From: Pseudomonas sp. PIC25
GTDB lineage: Bacteria; Pseudomonadota; Gammaproteobacteria; Pseudomonadales; Pseudomonadaceae
DNA: 64,000 nt
Reading direction: 5' to 3'
NCBI RefSeq assembly: GCF_002286785.1
Contig: NZ_MUJY01000099.1
Span: 1 to 64,000, forward strand
A model generated the notes under the pieces. It saw only the letters and a program-made list of their open reading frames with translations, did no database searches and was not told the DNA's origin. This document shows positions 45,962-55,895 of this stretch, in pieces (the first letter of the stretch is position 1; every line of letters starts with the position of its first letter). A program made the position numbers and the translations under genes.

Positions 45962-46840
45962 ATGCCGTGGCTACAAGTCCGCCTCGCCATCACCCCTGAA
46001 CAGGCCGAAACCTACGAAGATTCCCTGCTCGGCGTCGGCGCCGTGTCGGTGACGTTCATGGATGCAGAGGACCAGCCGATCTTCGAACCGGACCTGGGCA
46101 CTACGCCGCTCTGGTCCCATACCCATCTGCTCGCCCTGTTCGAGGCCGATGTGGACCCTGCCAATCTGGTCGCCCACCTCGAGCTGCTCACCGGCGGCCC
46201 GCTGCCGGAGCACCAGATCGAACGCATCGAAGACCAGGACTGGGAGCGCAGTTGGATGGACAACTTCCAACCAATGCGCTTCGGCCGCCGCCTTTGGATC
46301 GTCCCGAGCTGGCACGCCGCACCGGAACCCGATGCGGTCAACCTGCTGCTCGATCCGGGCCTGGCCTTCGGCACCGGCACCCACCCGACCACCGCACTCT
46401 GCCTGGAATGGCTGGATGGCCAGGACCTCACGGGTCGCCAGTTACTGGACTTCGGCTGCGGCTCGGGCATCCTCGCCATCGCCGCCCTGCTTCTCGGCGC
46501 CGAACGCGCCGTGGGCACCGATATCGATCCCCAGGCCTTGGAGGCCTCGCGGGACAATGCCGAGCGTAATGGCATCGCCCCTGCACGCTTCCCGCTCTAC
46601 CTGCCGGAAGCGCTGCCGACCGAACAGGCCGACGTGGTGGTCGCCAATATCCTCGCCGGCCCGCTGGTTTCGCTGGCACCGCAGATCACCCGACTGGTCA
46701 GGCCCGGTGGCCTCCTGGCGCTGTCCGGCGTACTCGCCGAACAGGCGGACGAGGTCCGCGCCGCCTACCAGGACGCCTTCGAACTCGATCCGACCGCAGA
46801 AAAGGACGGCTGGGTCCGCATCAGCGGACGCCGCCGTTGA
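45962..46840 (+). CDS. prmA: Ribosomal protein L11 methyltransferase
   Basis: A 292-residue SAM-dependent methyltransferase that trimethylates ribosomal protein L11. An N-terminal substrate domain (about 1-100) is followed by the catalytic Rossmann domain with [20 protein letters not shown] near residue 160, the acidic SAM contact GTDIDPQAL, and the active-site [14 protein letters not shown] lies 10-13 bases before the ATG at 45962. Between accC and the DUF3426 gene, as in P. aeruginosa. Confidence 0.96.
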   Translation: MPWLQVRLAITPEQAETYEDSLLGVGAVSVTFMDAEDQPIFEPDLGTTPLWSHTHLLALFEADVDPANLVAHLELLTGGPLPEHQIERIEDQDWERSWMDNFQPMRFGRRLWIVPSWHAAPEPDAVNLLLDPGLAFGTGTHPTTALCLEWLDGQDLTGRQLLDFGCGSGILAIAALLLGAERAVGTDIDPQALEASRDNAERNGIAPARFPLYLPEALPTEQADVVVANILAGPLVSLAPQITRLVRPGGLLALSGVLAEQADEVRAAYQDAFELDPTAEKDGWVRISGRRR

Positions 46841-46963
46841 ACCCCCGCCCGGCGTTTCGGTGACGCCGGGCAAGTTCCGCCGCAGCCCCACTGCCGCAGC
46901 CGCGAGCGCTTGCGTTAGACTAGCCGCTTGTTTTCGCCGGACCGCCGGCCGCCGGACCCTTGC

Positions 46964-48349
46964 ATGACCGAAACCTTCGTCACCCAATGCCCCCATTGCC
47001 AGACCAGCTTCCGCGTCAACCGCGCGCAGCTCGGCGCAGCCCATGGCGCAGTACGGTGCGGTGCCTGTCTGCATGTCTTCAATGCCGCCCGGCATCTGCT
47101 CGGCGCGCAACCAGCCGCCGCACAACCGGCGCAACCTCCCATGCCGCCCGCCAAGCCCTCTGCGCCGCCGGTCACGGCATCGCCAGCCCCGGCGCAACCG
47201 GCCCAGGCAGCGCCGGCTGCTGTACCGCCTCGACCGCTACCGACGCCTCCGGCCGGAAAGCCGGCCAGCGATACACTGTGGATTCACGACGACCTCGACC
47301 TGGACAGTCTCGACCTGGACGAAGAACTGGCGAAGCTGGAACGGGAAGAGCAGGCGCTGCTGTCGAAGGAGTTCCTCGCCTTGGAAAAGGCGCCGAAGCC
47401 CGGGGAAAGCCTGCTGAAACCCCAGGAAGAAACGCCGAACCGGCACGATGAGTCCTGGGCCGAAGCCCTGCTCAACGAGGAGCCACCGAGCCGCCCCGCC
47501 AGCCTGACACCACCGCCAGCCTCGTTGCCGCCGAAGTTCTCCGCTCCGGCCGTAGCCGCAGCGTCCGAGGAAATCCCCGAGATTCCGGCGAGCGCCAAAC
47601 CACGCAGTGAACCTTCGATTTCCAGGCTGCCCGCCAATGAGGACGACGAAGAACGGGTTGACCTGAAACTGAAGGCCGACCGCGACGACGATCCGCTGGG
47701 CGATTTCTATGGCTTCGACGACGTGACCGCCGAAGCGCCCACTACGGATGACGACGAGCCCGAAGCACCTCAGCAACCCTCCCGCCAGGAGCCGGCGTTG
47801 CGCGACGACAGCCTCTACGACCTGGCCGACGAACCGCTGCAACTGGACTGGCAACGACCGAAGAAACCCTGGGGTCGCTGGATCGGCTGGGGTGTGCTGA
47901 ACCTGCTGGCCCTGCTCGCACTCAGTGGGCAATACATCTGGTATCACTTCGACGAACTGGCGCGCCAGGACCGCTACCGCCCCTGGTTCGAGCAGCTCTG
48001 CCCGGAACTCGGCTGCACACTGCCGTCCAAAGTGGACATCGCCCAGGTCAAGAGCAGCAACCTGGTGGTCCGCAGCCATCCGCAATTCGCCGGCGCATTG
48101 GTAGTGGATGCCATCCTCTACAATCGGGCGCCTTTCGCCCAGCCGTTCCCGCTACTGGAGCTGCGCTTCGCCGACCTCAACGGTCAACTCCTGGCCAGTC
48201 GCCAGTTCAAGCCGAGCGAATACTTGGGCGGCGAGCTGGCCGGACAGACGGAAATGCCGCCGCAGACGCCCATTCACATTTCCCTGGATATCCTCGATCC
48301 GGGTGCCAAGGCCGTGAACTACAGCCTCAGCTTCCACTCGCCCGAGTAG
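46964..48349 (+). CDS. DUF3426 zinc-ribbon membrane protein
   Basis: A 461-residue protein. The N-terminus TQCPHCQTSFRVNRAQL...VRCGACLHVFN (about residues 6-45) is an MJ0042-type zinc ribbon. A long low-complexity Ala/Pro and acidic linker (45-310) follows. One membrane helix (WIGWGVLNLLALLALSGQYI, near 305-325) leads to the DUF3426 periplasmic domain, with CPELGC and SNLVVRSHPQF. The function is not known. The cytoplasmic ribbon plus periplasmic domain suggests signalling or assembly. It is conserved between prmA and dusB in Pseudomonas. Confidence 0.88.
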   Translation: MTETFVTQCPHCQTSFRVNRAQLGAAHGAVRCGACLHVFNAARHLLGAQPAAAQPAQPPMPPAKPSAPPVTASPAPAQPAQAAPAAVPPRPLPTPPAGKPASDTLWIHDDLDLDSLDLDEELAKLEREEQALLSKEFLALEKAPKPGESLLKPQEETPNRHDESWAEALLNEEPPSRPASLTPPPASLPPKFSAPAVAAASEEIPEIPASAKPRSEPSISRLPANEDDEERVDLKLKADRDDDPLGDFYGFDDVTAEAPTTDDDEPEAPQQPSRQEPALRDDSLYDLADEPLQLDWQRPKKPWGRWIGWGVLNLLALLALSGQYIWYHFDELARQDRYRPWFEQLCPELGCTLPSKVDIAQVKSSNLVVRSHPQFAGALVVDAILYNRAPFAQPFPLLELRFADLNGQLLASRQFKPSEYLGGELAGQTEMPPQTPIHISLDILDPGAKAVNYSLSFHSPE

Positions 48350-48428
48350 GCCGTTCGTCCGGCCTTTCGAGCCCCATCATTTCCGCCATTTATTAAGCAC
48401 CAGCGAACCGCTGGCGATAAGCCGACAG

Positions 48429-48486
48429 CTGTTCAGAATATATACAAAAACAGCGCAAAGACTGTTCAGAATATATACAAAACAGC
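48429..48486. repeat. Two direct repeats upstream of dusB-fis
   Basis: The 21-base core CTGTTCAGAATATATACAAAA occurs at 48429-48449 and 48462-48482, 33 bases apart (about three helical turns). Each copy is bounded by CTGTT and AACAG, so each is also a short interrupted palindrome. The DNA is AT-rich inside a GC-rich genome. It ends a few bases before the candidate dusB promoter. The spacing and position suggest a two-site binding region for a regulator. Confidence 0.75.
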
Positions 48487-48488
48487 CT

Positions 48489-48516
48489 TTATCCGGTCAT
48501 CGAGAGCGGGTATCAT
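48489..48516 (+). promoter_or_regulatory. Possible promoter of dusB-fis
   Basis: TTATCC (48489-48494) and TATCAT (48511-48516) are 16 bases apart, 62 bases before dusB. The boxes are imperfect but lie directly downstream of the direct repeats. Confidence 0.4.
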
Positions 48517-48578
48517 GCCCACCCTTTTTCATAGTCCCCCGATCGAACCTGAGCGCAGTCTCCAAGCAGGGAAGACAC

Positions 48579-49571
48579 ATGGCGGTACGCATCGGCCCTT
48601 ACACGTTGCCCAACCGGTTGATCCTCGCCCCGATGGCAGGCGTCACCGACAGACCGTTTCGTCTGCTGTGCCGTCGCCTCGGCGCCGGCCTGGTCGTGTC
48701 CGAGATGGTCACCAGCGACGTACGCCTGTGGAACAGCCGCAAGTCGCGCCTGCGCCTACTGCACGAAGGGGACCCGGAGCCACGCTCGGTGCAGATCGCC
48801 GGAGGTGACCCGCAGATGCTCGCGGAAGCGGCCCGGCGTAATGTCGAGCTGGGCGCCCAGATCATCGATATCAACATGGGCTGTCCGGCCAAGAAGGTCT
48901 GCAACAAGGCCGCCGGCTCCGCCCTGATGAAAGACGAAAGCCTGGTCGATGCGATTCTTCAGGCAGTGGTCGCCGCGGTGGACGTGCCGGTGACCCTGAA
49001 GATCCGCACCGGCTGGGACCGACAGAACAAGAACGGCCTGCGCGTGGCAAAGATCGCCGAGCAGGCCGGGATCGCCGCGCTGGCCGTGCATGGCCGTACC
49101 CGCGCAGATCTGTACACCGGCGAAGCCGAGTACGACACCATTGCCGAGATCAAGCAGGCGGTGTCGATGCCGGTGTTCGCCAATGGCGACATCGACTCGC
49201 CGCGCAAGGCCCGCACGGTGCTCGAACGCACCGGCGCCGATGCGCTGTTGATCGGCCGGGCTGCCCAGGGGCAGCCGTGGATCTTCCGCGAGATCGAGCA
49301 TTACCTGGCGACCGGCAACGAACTGCCGCCGCCGTCGTTGACCGAGGTGGAACGCATTCTGCTTGAGCACTTGGCCGCGCTTCACGCCTTCTATGGCGAG
49401 GAAATGGGCGTACGCATCGCCCGCAAGCACGTCGGCTGGTATCTCGCAACTCTGCCGGGCGCCAGGGAGTTTCGCGCCCATTTCAATCGTTTGGACAATA
49501 CGGACGCGCAATGCGCCAACGTTCGGCAGTACTTCGCCGAACGTCAGAACGGAGAAGAGGTGGCCGCATGA
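48579..49571 (+). CDS. dusB: tRNA-dihydrouridine synthase B
   Basis: A 330-residue FMN enzyme that reduces uridine to dihydrouridine in tRNA D-loops. Signatures are [13 protein letters not shown] at the start, [35 protein letters not shown] with the catalytic Cys near residue 108, and [20 protein letters not shown]. It overlaps fis by four bases (ATGA), the classical dusB-fis operon. Confidence 0.97.
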   Translation: MAVRIGPYTLPNRLILAPMAGVTDRPFRLLCRRLGAGLVVSEMVTSDVRLWNSRKSRLRLLHEGDPEPRSVQIAGGDPQMLAEAARRNVELGAQIIDINMGCPAKKVCNKAAGSALMKDESLVDAILQAVVAAVDVPVTLKIRTGWDRQNKNGLRVAKIAEQAGIAALAVHGRTRADLYTGEAEYDTIAEIKQAVSMPVFANGDIDSPRKARTVLERTGADALLIGRAAQGQPWIFREIEHYLATGNELPPPSLTEVERILLEHLAALHAFYGEEMGVRIARKHVGWYLATLPGAREFRAHFNRLDNTDAQCANVRQYFAERQNGEEVAA

Positions 49572-49888
49572 CGACGATGACCGAGACTTTAGTGAGTGGA
49601 ACCGCACCCGTGAGCGACAACGTCAACCTGAAACAGCACCTGACCACGCCGAGCGAAGAGGGCCAGACCCTGCGCGGCAGCGTGGAGAAGGCGCTGCGCA
49701 ACTATTTCGCCCACCTCGAAGGGGCCTCCGTCACCGACGTCTACAACCTGGTGCTTTCCGAAGTGGAAGCCCCCTTGCTGGAAACCGTCATGAACTATGT
49801 GAAAGGTAACCAGACCAAGGCTTCCGAACTGCTCGGCCTCAACCGCGGCACGCTGCGCAAGAAGCTCAAGCAGTACGACCTTCTCTAA
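49568..49888 (+). CDS. fis: DNA-binding protein Fis
   Basis: A 106-residue nucleoid protein that bends DNA and activates rRNA and other growth genes. The C-terminal helix-turn-helix [20 protein letters not shown] is typical, and the dimer core is [15 protein letters not shown]. The start at 49568 overlaps the dusB stop and gives the expected Pseudomonas length (about 107). Confidence 0.97.
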   Translation: MTTMTETLVSGTAPVSDNVNLKQHLTTPSEEGQTLRGSVEKALRNYFAHLEGASVTDVYNLVLSEVEAPLLETVMNYVKGNQTKASELLGLNRGTLRKKLKQYDLL

Positions 49889-49890
49889 GC

Positions 49891-49971
49891 CTCGAGTTGC
49901 AAGCCACAGGCCTCAAGTCGAGGCGTTTTCTTCTTGTAGCTTGCAACTTGTAGCTTGCAGCTAAAAAAACC
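49891..49971. repeat. Tail repeat / probable terminator after fis
   Basis: An imperfect long inverted repeat built from GTTGCAAGC-type units (left arm about 49896-49921, right arm about 49936-49963), followed by CTAAAAAA. It sits at the end of fis, right before purH. The same unit recurs after accC, purH and urtD. Confidence 0.65.
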
Positions 49972-49984
49972 TGATGGAATCGTT

Positions 49985-51592
49985 ATGACCGACCAGACCA
50001 CCCGCCTTCCCGTCCGCCGCGCACTGATCAGCGTTTCCGACAAGACCGGTATCCTTGACTTCGCCCGCGAACTCGTCGCGCTCGGGGTTGAAATCCTGTC
50101 CACCGGCGGGACCTACAAGCTGCTCAAGGACAACGGCATCGCCGCGGTGGAAGTCGCCGACTACACCGGCTTCCCGGAAATGATGGACGGTCGGGTCAAG
50201 ACGCTGCATCCGAAGATCCATGGCGGCATCCTCGGCCGTCGCGACCTCGACGGAGCGGTGATGGAGCAGCACGGCATCAAGCCGATCGATCTGGTGGCGG
50301 TCAACCTCTACCCCTTCGAAGCCACCGTGGCCAAGCCCGATTGCGACCTGCCCACCGCCATCGAGAACATCGACATCGGCGGCCCGACCATGGTCCGTTC
50401 CGCGGCGAAGAACCACAAGGACGTCGCCATCGTGGTCAACGCCGGCGACTACGACGGTATCGTCGAGAACCTCAAGGCCGGCGGCCTGACCTACGCCCAG
50501 CGCTTCGACCTGGCGCTGAAGGCCTTCGAGCACACCGCCGCGTACGACGGCATGATCGCCAACTACCTGGGCACCATCGACCAGGGTCGCGACACCCTCT
50601 CCACCGAGAGCCGCGGCGCCTTCCCGCGCACCTTCAACAGCCAGTTCATCAAGGCCCAGGAGATGCGCTACGGCGAAAACCCGCACCAGAGCGCGGCCTT
50701 CTACGTCGAGAGCAAGCCGGCCGAGGCCAGCGTCGCCACCGCGCGCCAGCTGCAGGGCAAGGAACTTTCCTTCAATAACGTCGCCGATACCGACGCTGCC
50801 CTGGAATGCGTGAAGAGCTTCGTCAAGCCGGCCTGCGTCATCGTCAAGCACGCCAACCCCTGCGGCGTCGCCGTAGTGCCGGAAGACGAAGGCGGCATCC
50901 GCAAGGCCTATGACCTGGCCTACGCCACCGACACCGAATCCGCATTCGGCGGCATCATCGCCTTCAACCGCGAACTGGACGGCGAAACCGCCAAGGCCAT
51001 CGTCGAGCGCCAGTTCGTCGAGGTAATCATTGCGCCCAAGGTCTCCCAGGCCGCTCGCGACGTAGTCGCCGCCAAGGCCAACGTACGCCTGCTCGAGTGC
51101 GGCGAGTGGCCGGCCGAGCGTGCACCGGGCTGGGACTTCAAGCGCGTCAACGGCGGCCTGCTGGTGCAGAGCCGCGATATCGGCATGATCCAGGCGTCCG
51201 ACCTCAAGGTGGTCACCAAGCGCGCGCCCACCGAGCAGGAAATCCATGACCTGGTGTTCGCCTGGAAAGTGGCCAAGTTCGTTAAATCCAATGCCATCGT
51301 CTACGCCAAGAACCGCCAGACCGTCGGTGTCGGCGCCGGCCAGATGAGCCGCGTGAATTCCGCCCGCATCGCCGCGATCAAGGCCGAGCACGCCGGCCTG
51401 GAAGTGAAAGGCGCGGTGATGGCCAGCGACGCCTTCTTCCCGTTCCGCGACGGCATCGACAACGCTGCGGCGGCCGGTATCACTGCGGTGATCCAGCCGG
51501 GCGGCTCGATGCGCGACAATGAAGTCATCGCCGCCGCCGACGAAGCCGGCATCGCCATGGTCTTCACGGGTATGCGCCACTTCCGCCACTAA
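49985..51592 (+). CDS. purH: Bifunctional AICAR transformylase / IMP cyclohydrolase
   Basis: A 535-residue cytoplasmic enzyme for the last two steps of IMP synthesis. The N-terminal cyclohydrolase domain (about 1-200) begins [21 protein letters not shown] and has STGGTYKLL and [13 protein letters not shown]. The C-terminal transformylase has the catalytic KHANPCGVA near residue 280, then [10 protein letters not shown]. Length is normal. ATG at 49985. It lies upstream of purD, separated by a 100-base repeat-filled gap. Confidence 0.97.
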   Translation: MTDQTTRLPVRRALISVSDKTGILDFARELVALGVEILSTGGTYKLLKDNGIAAVEVADYTGFPEMMDGRVKTLHPKIHGGILGRRDLDGAVMEQHGIKPIDLVAVNLYPFEATVAKPDCDLPTAIENIDIGGPTMVRSAAKNHKDVAIVVNAGDYDGIVENLKAGGLTYAQRFDLALKAFEHTAAYDGMIANYLGTIDQGRDTLSTESRGAFPRTFNSQFIKAQEMRYGENPHQSAAFYVESKPAEASVATARQLQGKELSFNNVADTDAALECVKSFVKPACVIVKHANPCGVAVVPEDEGGIRKAYDLAYATDTESAFGGIIAFNRELDGETAKAIVERQFVEVIIAPKVSQAARDVVAAKANVRLLECGEWPAERAPGWDFKRVNGGLLVQSRDIGMIQASDLKVVTKRAPTEQEIHDLVFAWKVAKFVKSNAIVYAKNRQTVGVGAGQMSRVNSARIAAIKAEHAGLEVKGAVMASDAFFPFRDGIDNAAAAGITAVIQPGGSMRDNEVIAAADEAGIAMVFTGMRHFRH

Positions 51593-51595
51593 CAG

Positions 51596-51675
51596 CGAGC
51601 CGCAAGCCACGAGCCTCGAGCTGCAAGCAAGAGCCACCCGCTTTTACTTGTCGCTTGAGGCTTGAAGCTTGCCGC
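51596..51675. repeat. Tail repeat between purH and purD
   Basis: An imperfect inverted repeat. The left arm (about 51597-51629, GAGCCGCAAGCCACGAGCC type) faces the right arm (about 51651-51675, GCTTGAGGCTTGAAGCTTGC). It can fold into one long hairpin between two genes of one pathway and may attenuate or protect the transcript. Confidence 0.65.
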
Positions 51676-51695
51676 TCTCTCCGCAGGAGAGATTT

Positions 51696-52985
51696 ATGAA
51701 CGTATTGATCATCGGCAGCGGCGGCCGTGAACACGCCCTGGCCTGGAAAGTCGCCCAGGACCCGCGCGTCGAGAAGGTCTTCGTCGCGCCGGGCAACGCC
51801 GGTACCGCCACCGAGGCAAAGTGCGAGAACGTCGCCATCGATGTATTGGCGCTGGACAAGCTGGCCGATTTCGCCGAGCAGAACGTGCAACTGACCATCG
51901 TTGGCCCCGAGGCCCCGCTGGTCGCCGGCGTGGTGGACCTGTTCCGCCGCCGTGGCCTGGCGATCTTCGGCCCCACCGCCGCCGCCGCCCAACTGGAAGG
52001 CTCCAAGGCCTTCACCAAGGACTTCCTCGCCCGCCACAAGATTCCCACTGCCGCCTACCGGAACTTCACCGAAGTCGAGCCGGCACTGGCCTATCTGCGC
52101 GAGCAGGGCGCACCGATCGTGATCAAGGCCGACGGCCTGGCTGCGGGCAAGGGCGTGATCGTCGCCATGACCCTCGAGGAAGCCGAAGCCGCCGTGCGCG
52201 ACATGCTTTCCGGCAATGCCTTCGGTGACGCTGGGGCGCGGGTGGTGATCGAAGAGTTCCTCGAAGGCGAGGAAGCCAGCTTCATCGTCATGGTCGACGG
52301 CAAGAACGTCCTGCCGATGGCCACCAGCCAGGATCACAAGCGCGTCGGCGACGGCGATAGCGGCCCCAACACCGGTGGCATGGGTGCCTATTCCCCGGCC
52401 CCGGTGGTCACTCCGGACGTACACCAGCGCGTGATGGACGAAGTGATCTGGCCGACCGTGCGCGGCATGGCCGAGGAAGGCAACGTCTACACCGGATTCC
52501 TCTATGCCGGCCTGATGATCGACAAGACCGGCGCCCCCAAGGTGATCGAGTTCAACTGCCGCTTCGGCGACCCGGAAACCCAACCGGTGATGCTGCGTCT
52601 GGAATCCTCCCTGGTGCTGCTGGTCGAGGCCGCCCTGGCCAAGGCCCTGGATAAGGTCGAGGCGACCTGGGATCCGCGTCCGACAGTGGGCGTGGTGATC
52701 GCCGCCGGTGGCTACCCGGGCGACTATGCCAAGGGTGACGTGATCGAGGGCCTGGACGCCGCCGCCAGGATCGATGGCAAGGTATTCCACGCCGGTACCG
52801 CGCTGAAGGACGGCCAGGTCGTCACCGCTGGCGGCCGCGTGCTGTGCGCCACCGCCATCGGCCCGAGCGTGTCGTCCGCCCAGCAACAGGCCTACCGCCT
52901 GGCCGAGCAAATCCGCTGGAACGGCAGTTTCTATCGCAAGGACATCGGCTATCGTGCCATCGCCCGGGAGCGTGGCGAGAAATAA
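51696..52985 (+). CDS. purD: Phosphoribosylamine-glycine ligase
   Basis: A 429-residue ATP-grasp enzyme of purine synthesis that joins glycine to phosphoribosylamine. It begins [18 protein letters not shown], followed by [14 protein letters not shown], the ATP loop [18 protein letters not shown], and the ligase signature [20 protein letters not shown] lies seven bases before the ATG at 51696. Length is the usual 420-430. Confidence 0.97.
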   Translation: MNVLIIGSGGREHALAWKVAQDPRVEKVFVAPGNAGTATEAKCENVAIDVLALDKLADFAEQNVQLTIVGPEAPLVAGVVDLFRRRGLAIFGPTAAAAQLEGSKAFTKDFLARHKIPTAAYRNFTEVEPALAYLREQGAPIVIKADGLAAGKGVIVAMTLEEAEAAVRDMLSGNAFGDAGARVVIEEFLEGEEASFIVMVDGKNVLPMATSQDHKRVGDGDSGPNTGGMGAYSPAPVVTPDVHQRVMDEVIWPTVRGMAEEGNVYTGFLYAGLMIDKTGAPKVIEFNCRFGDPETQPVMLRLESSLVLLVEAALAKALDKVEATWDPRPTVGVVIAAGGYPGDYAKGDVIEGLDAAARIDGKVFHAGTALKDGQVVTAGGRVLCATAIGPSVSSAQQQAYRLAEQIRWNGSFYRKDIGYRAIARERGEK

Positions 52986-53012
52986 AACGCAGAAAAAGCG
53001 AAAAAAGCGTGT

Positions 53013-53038
53013 CGAAGTCGGACTTATGTCTGACTTCG
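53013..53038. other. Hairpin between purD and retS
   Basis: CGAAGTCGGAC - TTAT - GTCTGACTTCG pairs over eleven bases with one G-T wobble. It lies 27 bases after purD and six bases before the retS -35 box. There is no downstream U-tract on the plus strand, so it may be a weak purD terminator or an operator for retS. Confidence 0.5.
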
Positions 53039-53043
53039 GTGCG

Positions 53044-53072
53044 TTACTCGGGAGCAGGCGCTTGTCTATAAT
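53044..53072 (+). promoter_or_regulatory. Sigma-70 promoter of retS
   Basis: A perfect TATAAT (53067-53072) with TTACTC 17 bases upstream (53044-53049), 30 bases before the GTG start of retS. This is the best housekeeping promoter in the window. Confidence 0.65.
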
Positions 53073-53102
53073 CGGGCCACTTACTCACGAAGGGACTTCG
53101 CC

Positions 53103-55874
53103 GTGCGTCGGCTCAGGAATGCCATAGCCCTCTTCGTCAGCCTCCTGCTGACCCTGCTCTGTCAGTTACCTGCCCAGGCGCAGGAGGGGCAGTGGTTCGC
53201 GCTGATCGACCACGACGCCACGCTACAGCTCGGCGACATCCGTTCCCCCCGCTACCATTCGCAATTCACTCCGGTCGAACTCGACCAGCTCTACACCCCG
53301 GGCGGCCCCAACGCCCTCTGGCTGCGCTATCGCCTGCAGCCGGAAGATAGCGAACAACTGATACGGGTCTTCGCGCCTTACCTCGCCTATCTCGACCTGT
53401 ACGTGATGCGCGGCGACGAACTGCTCACCCATACCCGCACCGGCGCGCGCCTGCCCTTCGCCGACCGCCCACTGCCCAGCCGCGATTTCCTGCTGCCGCT
53501 GCCCATCGCCCACGAGCCGCTGGATATCTATCTGCGTCTGGCATCGGAACATGCCCTGCGCCCCACCGTCAGTCTGCAATCCGCCGCGATGATGGCCGCC
53601 GACGATAACCGTCCGCTGCTCATAGGCCTGCTGGTCGGCGGCCTGGTCATGCTGGTCCTGTATAACCTGCTGCGCTTCGTCTACACCCACGCCCTGAGCA
53701 GCCTGTGGCTGGCCGGCACCCAGCTCGCCATCCTCAGTACCGCGCTCAGCCTGCTGGGCATCAGCACACCCTGGCTCGGCGAATGGCAGACCGCCCAGCC
53801 GCAGATCGCCAACCTCTCCATGCTGCTGGCAATGCTCGGCGCGCTGGCCTTCACCGCCAGTTTCTTCCGCCGGGTCTGCTCCAATACGCCGCTCACCGGC
53901 CTGCTGATCGGCGAAATCGTGGCGATCGGCCTGATCTGTCTGATTCTGCTGATCGCCACGGACCTGCAATTCAACCAACTGGTCTACCTGCTCTCCGCCC
54001 TGGCCGGGCTTACCATCCTGCTGGTGTCCGCCTACCACTGGGCCCATGGCTACCGGCCGGCCCGGCTGTTCACCCTGGCCGTACTGATCTTCTGCTTCGC
54101 CTTCATTGGCACCCTGCCGGCGCTGTTCGGCTACTGGCAAGTGAAGTCGGATTGGCTGGTCTATGGCCTGCTGGCCGTTTCCACGGTCAGCGGCATGATG
54201 CTCAGCCTGGCTCTGGCGGAACGCCAGCGGCGCATCGTCCAGGACAAGTTCACCGCCAGCCGCGCCCTGGCGGCCAGTTCGGCCGAACTGAAGGCCAAGG
54301 CCGAATTCCTCGCCAAGATCAGTCATGAAATCCGCACCCCGATGAACGGCGTGCTGGGCATGACCGAGCTGTTGCTGGGTACCCCGCTGTCGGCCAAGCA
54401 GCGCGACTACGTACAGACCATCCACAGCGCCGGCAACGAGCTGCTCACCCTGATCAACGAGATTCTCGACATATCCAAGCTGGAGTCCGGGCAGATCGAG
54501 CTGGACGACGTCCAGTTCGACCTCAACGCCCTGGTCGAGGACTGCCTCGACATCTTCCGCGCCAAGGCCGAGCAGCAGAAGGTGGAGCTAATCAGCTTCA
54601 TGCAGCCGCAGGTCCCACGGGTGATCAGCGGCGATCCGACACGCCTGCGCCAGACCCTTCTGAGCCTGCTGGACAATGCCTTCAAGCAGACCGACGAAGG
54701 CGAAATCCTGCTGGTGGTGGCCTTGGACAGTAGCGGCGACAGCCCGCGCCTGCGCATCGCCGTTCAGGACAGCGGCCGACCGCTGGAAGCCAGCGAACGC
54801 GAAGCGCTGCTGAACGCCGAGCTGCACAGCAAGGATTTCCTCTCCGCCACCAAGCTCGGCGGCCGCCTCGGCCTGATCATCGCCCGCCAACTGGTAGGCC
54901 TGATGGACGGGCAGTTCGGCATCCAGAGCGGCGGCACACAGGGCAACACCCTCTGGCTGACCCTGCCGCTGGACGCCGAGCGCCTGGAGCAGCCGGTCAC
55001 CGACCTGGACAGCACCCTGCAAGGCGCCCGTCTTCTGGTGGTTGACGACAACGACACCTGTCGCAAGGTGCTGGTACAGCAGTGCAGCGCCTGGGGCCTG
55101 GCGGTCAGCGCCGTTCCGTCCGGCAAGGAGGCGCTGGCCCTGCTGCGAACCAAGGCGCACCTGCGCGAATACTTCGACGTGGTCCTGCTCGACCAGGAAA
55201 TGCCCGGCATGTCCGGCATGCAGCTGGCGGCGAAGATCAAGGAAGACCCCAACCTCAGCCATGACATCCTGGTGATCATGCTCACCGGCATCAGCAACGC
55301 GCCGAGCAAGATCATCGCCCGCAACGCCGGCATCAAACGCATCCTAGCCAAGCCGGTGGCCGGCTACACGCTCAAGACCACCCTCGCCGACGAACTGGCC
55401 CAGCGCAAGAAAGGCGCCGGCACGCGCCTGCCGCCGACACCGGTCAGCGAGCCGCTCGCCGTGCCCAGCGACTTCCGCATCCTGGTCGCCGAAGACAACA
55501 CCATCTCCACCAAGGTCATCCGCGGCATGCTGAGCAAGCTCAACCTGCAGCCGGATACCGCCAGCAACGGCGAAGAAGCCCTCAGCGCGATGAAGGCCAA
55601 ACAGTACGACCTGGTGCTGATGGACTGCGAAATGCCCGTGCTCGACGGCTTCTCTGCCACCGAGCAACTGCGGGAATGGGAAATCCGCGAGCAGCGCCCG
55701 CGCACACCGGTGGTGGCGCTCACCGCGCATATCCTCGCCGAACACAAGGAGCGCGCCCGCCAGGTCGGCATGGATGGCCACATGGCCAAGCCGGTGGAAC
55801 TGTCGCAGTTGCGCGAACTCATCGAGCATTGGGTGACGGAAAAGGAATTGCGCCGCCAACACGTGCTGCCCTGA
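53103..55874 (+). CDS. retS: Hybrid sensor kinase RetS
   Basis: A 923-residue inner-membrane hybrid kinase. In P. aeruginosa RetS binds GacS and blocks the Gac/Rsm switch, favouring acute virulence and type III secretion over biofilm. A signal peptide is followed by a periplasmic 7TMR-DISMED2 domain (about 25-165) and seven membrane helices (about 175-390, for example LLIGLLVGGLVMLVLYNLL). A histidine-kinase domain follows (KISHEIRTPMNGVLGMTELL), with an ATPase whose G1 box reads QDSGRP instead of DxGxG. Two receivers complete it: LLVVDDNDTC...VVLLDQEMPGMSG and ILVAEDNTIS...LVLMDCEMPVLDG. The start is GTG at 53103. PAO1 RetS has about 940 residues. Confidence 0.95.
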   Translation: MRRLRNAIALFVSLLLTLLCQLPAQAQEGQWFALIDHDATLQLGDIRSPRYHSQFTPVELDQLYTPGGPNALWLRYRLQPEDSEQLIRVFAPYLAYLDLYVMRGDELLTHTRTGARLPFADRPLPSRDFLLPLPIAHEPLDIYLRLASEHALRPTVSLQSAAMMAADDNRPLLIGLLVGGLVMLVLYNLLRFVYTHALSSLWLAGTQLAILSTALSLLGISTPWLGEWQTAQPQIANLSMLLAMLGALAFTASFFRRVCSNTPLTGLLIGEIVAIGLICLILLIATDLQFNQLVYLLSALAGLTILLVSAYHWAHGYRPARLFTLAVLIFCFAFIGTLPALFGYWQVKSDWLVYGLLAVSTVSGMMLSLALAERQRRIVQDKFTASRALAASSAELKAKAEFLAKISHEIRTPMNGVLGMTELLLGTPLSAKQRDYVQTIHSAGNELLTLINEILDISKLESGQIELDDVQFDLNALVEDCLDIFRAKAEQQKVELISFMQPQVPRVISGDPTRLRQTLLSLLDNAFKQTDEGEILLVVALDSSGDSPRLRIAVQDSGRPLEASEREALLNAELHSKDFLSATKLGGRLGLIIARQLVGLMDGQFGIQSGGTQGNTLWLTLPLDAERLEQPVTDLDSTLQGARLLVVDDNDTCRKVLVQQCSAWGLAVSAVPSGKEALALLRTKAHLREYFDVVLLDQEMPGMSGMQLAAKIKEDPNLSHDILVIMLTGISNAPSKIIARNAGIKRILAKPVAGYTLKTTLADELAQRKKGAGTRLPPTPVSEPLAVPSDFRILVAEDNTISTKVIRGMLSKLNLQPDTASNGEEALSAMKAKQYDLVLMDCEMPVLDGFSATEQLREWEIREQRPRTPVVALTAHILAEHKERARQVGMDGHMAKPVELSQLRELIEHWVTEKELRRQHVLP

Positions 55875-55895
55875 CGCCCCTTACAAGAGCCCTTT

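Noticed and set aside
48429-48486. LexA/SOS boxes before dusB
   Set aside because: The CTG...CAG ends are about 19 bases apart instead of the ten bases of a Pseudomonas LexA box.
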